From positions 109,500 to 130,921 of the forward strand of contig MNCI01008958.1 of assembly GCA_015680685.1 (NCBI GenBank): a stretch of 21,422 nucleotides of DNA, in the 5' to 3' direction. Origin of the DNA: Gnetum montanum (taxonomy: Eukaryota > Streptophyta > Gnetopsida > Gnetales > Gnetaceae). Below the pieces are notes generated by a model. That model searched no databases. It had not been told where the DNA came from and saw nothing but the letters and a program-made list of their open reading frames with translations. The first letter of the stretch is position 1. Every line of letters starts with the position of its first letter. Made by a program: the position numbers and the translations under genes. Positions 18,770 through 21,422 of the stretch are shown here, piece by piece.

Positions 18770-20040
18770 ATGAGCCAAAATGGTATAATAGTACTCACCT
18801 ATCTTCTCACTCAAGAAATGCCACAAGGATTGGACCATTGGAAGCAACAACAGTTTCTTCACCAGGTAAAGCACTTCATGGAGATCAATGGACACCTCTA
18901 CAAGGTGTGCATCAATGATATGGTTCATTAGTGTGTTCTTGATGTTGATCAATTATGCATTCTCCAAGATGCTTATGAAGGTCCTTGTGGAGGACACTAT
19001 GTTGGAAGATGCATGAGCATTAAAATCTTGATGGCAAGGTATTACTAGCCAACACTCTTTAGGGATGCTCACTATTATGTCTGCTCTTGTGAACAATGCC
19101 AATGAGATGGTGGAATGATTGCTCAAATGCAAGGACCTCAACAATGGATTCAACCACTAGAATTCTTTGACATGTGGGCCATTAACTTCATGGGTCCCAT
19201 CACACCCATGTCAAATGGAAAGGTATACATCATAGTGGCCATTGACTATTGTATGAGATGGGTAGAGGTAGCAGTTATCATCGACTATACATCTTCTATT
19301 GCTGTAGGGTTTGTACAACAAAATGTTGTAAATAGGTTTGATGTGCTATGTGCATTAATTTCTGATAATGGAACTCACTTTATAGGCACTACTTTTTAAA
19401 AACTCATGCAACACTTGGGGGTTAAACATAAACTTACAACACCTGACCATCCCCAAGCTAATGGTCAAGTTGAGGTTACCAATAGGGAAATCACAAAACT
19501 ATTATCAAGTATAGGAAGGATTGAAGCATAAAACTCAACAATGCCCTTTGGGTCTAGCACTCAACCTAGAAACTCTCTATAGGCTATTCTTCTTATGAGA
19601 TTGTGAATGGAAAATTACCAACACTTTCTATTCAATCTGAGCTTTGTACACTTTCAACAGCTTGTGATCTTAATCTTGACTTAATTCTAGCCCAAAAAGA
19701 AAGACTAATGAATCTCAACTTGCTATACAAAAACCAATTGGTAGCCCTATCATTTAACAAGTTGCACAAGGCCTATAACAAAAAGTGTCATGACTTGAAA
19801 ATTGGAAAAGTCAAATTTCAACTAGGAGATAAGGTTTTCTACTGGAACCCCACACACGTACCTTAACAAACTAAGTTTCAAATGTTGTGGGAAGGACCTT
19901 ACATTATTTATAAGACTTTTCCTTGTGAGGCCATGATGATCTATAAGCCTAAGAACCCAAACAAAAAAATAGCTAGTTAACATTCAATAAATCAAACCTT
20001 TACATGAGAATACACTAGCTAACACAACAAGCACCTCATC
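18770..20040 (+). pseudogene. E2 integrase, D,D35E with first Asp replaced by Asn
   Basis: The N-terminal part reads DAYEGPCGGHYVGRCMSIKIL and CSCEQCQ: the zinc-binding CxxC is kept, but the first His is Tyr. The core is open at 19115-19399 (MWAINFMGPITPMSNGKVYIIVAIDY, ALISDNGTHF), then PQANGQVEVTNREI. The acidic positions are Asn at 19184-19186, Asp at 19364-19366 and Glu at 19472-19474. The last two have 35 residues between them, the D35E spacing of retroviral integrases. The tail holds QTKFQMLWEGPYIIYKTFP and, after a frameshift, IKPLHEN near 20000. Stops and frameshifts near 19400, 19530 and 19860 inactivate it. Confidence 0.9.
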
Positions 20041-20074
20041 AAATGGACAACCACACTCCATATTTTGGATCTCC

Positions 20075-20705
20075 TCCTTTCAACTTAGTCGTGAGGAGAG
20101 ATGGCCACTCATTTTAATCATATAGTGGCTCCTCAATTTTTCAATTTTTTTTTTACACATTCTTTATTTTACATCTTTTTGTTTTCATATTATTAATCTT
20201 TTCTAATTTTTGTTTTATACCATTGTTAGTACATTTTCTATATCTTGAATATTTTACACTTTCTTTTATATTTTCTTTTGTTGTATTTGGTGTGATTTTC
20301 TAACTTTTTGTTAATAAGTGTCAAGTACATTGGTAATGCATTAGTTGATGATGGCATGTACTATTTTTGCTATTTTATTGTTGGTGCTTTGTTTTTGGCT
20401 TTGAATTTCATTACAGATAATTAGGACATGGTTTCTTTTTCATGCAATAGGCAGTGAGTCCACAACATCCACCCATTCACAAAGTCTATGGTTTTCCTTG
20501 TTTTGGAAATGTGTAGTCCTTTTTTCATTAATAAAAATTCAATAAATTTGTGACTTTGGTAGTTTTCGAAATTAAGAAGGATTCAAAGGTTTGAATAGGG
20601 CATGGCTTTAAGGGGATTTGGTATTCTTTGTGCCTTTCTATTTGGCAGGGTGCATGTGTGTTTTCATGGACTTCTTACCATTCCATGTCATCAAATAAAA
20701 TGAAG
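20075..20705 (+). other. E2 post-integrase non-coding block
   Basis: A T-rich stretch (20135-20290) with recurring TTTTACA-like words is followed by a block (20290-20705) that matches the first 420 nt of the window in inverse orientation. Shared words include GGTGTGATTTTCT, AGTGAGTCCA.AACATCCACCCA, TTCATTAATAAAAATT and GGATTCAAAGGTTTGAATA. It has no coding content I recognise. It is probably the 3' untranslated part of the element. Confidence 0.6.
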
Positions 20706-20870
20706 TTGAATAAGTCCTTGCATGGTATGTGTTGGCACATTTGGCCACTTCATGGAACAGTTGAAATATTTTAATGGAAAAAGAATCTATGGTTGTGAGG
20801 GCACATGAGCATTTCAGCTTTAATGTTGAAGGTTGGGTGTTGAGATAAAGGTACCAAATTTGTCCCCTAC
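20706..20870. other. Junction between E2 and right flank
   Basis: About 165 nt where similarity to E1 cannot be tested, because E1's equivalent lies outside the window. It has no coding content and no resemblance to LTR1-3 that I can see. The 3' end of E2, or a truncation point, should lie here. Confidence 0.35.
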
Positions 20871-21422
20871 AAAATTCGAAATTAGTATTATGGCAAGGAA
20901 GAAAGTATGTGATTTGTGAGAATTACGAGTTGCAAATTTCGGTTGTTCAAAATCCGGATATACCCTTACAAGACAAAATCAAAAATTAGCAAAACCAGCA
21001 ATGCCTTCATTGTTTTAAAGTTACGGAAAAAGAGAAGGTAAGTCAATCTCCATCCACCTGCGGGAGAAGAAAGCGAAGGAAAAGGGGACAGCGTTGCAGG
21101 GTATTAATTCAAAAAAAAAAACAGCAAAGCTTAAAACCTTCATACGCAAGGAACCGATGTGTATTGCAGGCTGTGGAGCATCGGCAAACAGAAAAAACGC
21201 AGGGAAATGAACCAGAAAAAACGCAGGATATGTTGTTGCGATTTTGGTGGTGAGGCTGCGGCAATTCTGAAGGTTTTTACAGGTAATTTAAGCAGTCTAC
21301 AGACCCATAAAACGTTGGCCCTTGGTTCTACAATCAGTGGCAATGATGGTAAAGATTCAAGGATGAATTTTCAAACGAAAACGCAGGAAGCCCTAAATCA
21401 GTTTTGGGGGCAAAACAGAAAC
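20871..21422. other. CpG-richer right flank, probably not retroelement
   Basis: By eye there are about 18 CpG dinucleotides in 550 bp, against two or three per kilobase within E2. It contains a purine-rich tract (21062-21087), a consensus-like splice donor GAAG|GTAAGT (21037/21038), an A-run (21110-21121) and the word AAAACGCAGG three times (21195, 21219, 21378). It could be the 5' part or promoter of a host gene, or a younger insertion. Confidence 0.45.
21207..21422 (+). CDS. Hypothetical 72-codon frame, open at window edge
   Basis: From the ATG at 21207 the frame is uninterrupted to the last base (72 codons), beginning MNQKKRRICCCDFGG and including HKTLALGSTISGNDG. I recognise no family. 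It lies in the CpG-rich flank, which makes it likelier to be real than an equal frame inside the elements. However, it has an internal TTTTTACAG|GTAATT (21274-21288) that looks like an acceptor and donor at once, so the true exon structure may differ. An antisense frame (21140-21343) overlaps it. Confidence 0.25.
   Translation, partial: MNQKKRRICCCDFGGEAAAILKVFTGNLSSLQTHKTLALGSTISGNDGKDSRMNFQTKTQEALNQFWGQNRN

Larger units (their letters stand above)
1..20705. repeat. Head-to-head inverted repeat of two related retroelements
   Basis: The left arm (E1 with LTR1) and right arm (LTR3 with E2) are homologous in inverted orientation. They are collinear from LTR boundary to post-integrase block, with arms of about 6.9-7.0 kb each beyond the LTRs. 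The centre of about 4 kb contains LTR2 and the minus-strand gene. The arms are diverged, so they look like two insertions of one family rather than a recent duplication. Confidence 0.75.
12865..20705 (+). mobile_element. E2: decayed Ty3/gypsy (Athila-like) LTR retrotransposon, plus strand
   Basis: Reading left to right it has LTR3, a degenerate tRNA-Asp PBS, gag, protease, reverse transcriptase, RNase H, integrase and a post-integrase block. It matches E1 along its length in reverse orientation. The last recognisable match is the sequence around 20670-20705, which pairs with the first bases of the window. No 3' LTR could be recognised after 20705: the sequence there does not resemble LTR1, LTR2 or LTR3. 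Either the element is truncated at its 3' end, or its 3' LTR is too diverged to see. The left end (LTR3 start) is uncertain. Confidence 0.88.

Noticed and set aside
18438-19153. Minus-strand frames over RNase H and integrase of E2
   Set aside because: They are shadows of the sense pol domains.
21058-21088. Purine-rich tract as the polypurine tract of E2
   Set aside because: No sequence resembling any of the three LTRs follows it. It lies in the CpG-rich flank, beyond the last E1/E2 homology.

Overview
The window reads as plant nuclear DNA, most likely from a large, repeat-rich genome. A gymnosperm is my guess from the depth of retroelement decay; nothing in the window proves it. It is AT-rich, CpG-poor over about 20.8 kb, and dominated by broken Ty3/gypsy LTR retrotransposons of Athila-like type. 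The evidence for that type is a DLGxS protease, a YSGYNQI-type reverse transcriptase, a D,D35E integrase and primer-binding sites complementary to the 3' end of tRNA-Asp. I found no intact host gene, tRNA, rRNA or CRISPR array.

Layout. (1) Positions 1-8082 hold element E1 on the minus strand. From right to left it has a 5' LTR (6864-8082), a PBS (6845-6862), gag, protease, reverse transcriptase, RNase H, integrase and a post-integrase block that runs off the left edge. (2) A second LTR of the same family and orientation (LTR2, from 8091) abuts E1, separated by 8 nt. (3) Positions 9261-12127 hold a decayed minus-strand gene. Its product has a domain resembling the 'putative plant transposon protein' family followed by a long charged coiled-coil tail, and its leader contains a TATA box and a plausible 5'UTR intron. 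(4) LTR3 (ending at 13710), its PBS (13712-13729) and element E2 (13711 to about 20705, plus strand) carry the same gag-pol order. E1 and E2 are homologous along their whole visible length and lie head to head, so the window is nearly one large inverted repeat centred near 10.3 kb. (5) From about 20870 to the right edge the CpG content jumps and the sequence looks unlike the elements. It contains a 72-codon frame still open at the edge and splice-like signals.

Neither gypsy element can be autonomous. Both are riddled with stops and frameshifts and have lost catalytic residues: all three integrase acidic residues in E1, and Asp-to-Asn changes in protease, reverse transcriptase and integrase in E2. 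Most lesions are C-to-T or G-to-A, as expected from deamination of methylated cytosine. The items most worth a second look are the captured or accessory antisense gene with its own promoter between two divergent elements, the palindrome-rich U3/promoter segments, and the CpG-rich right flank.
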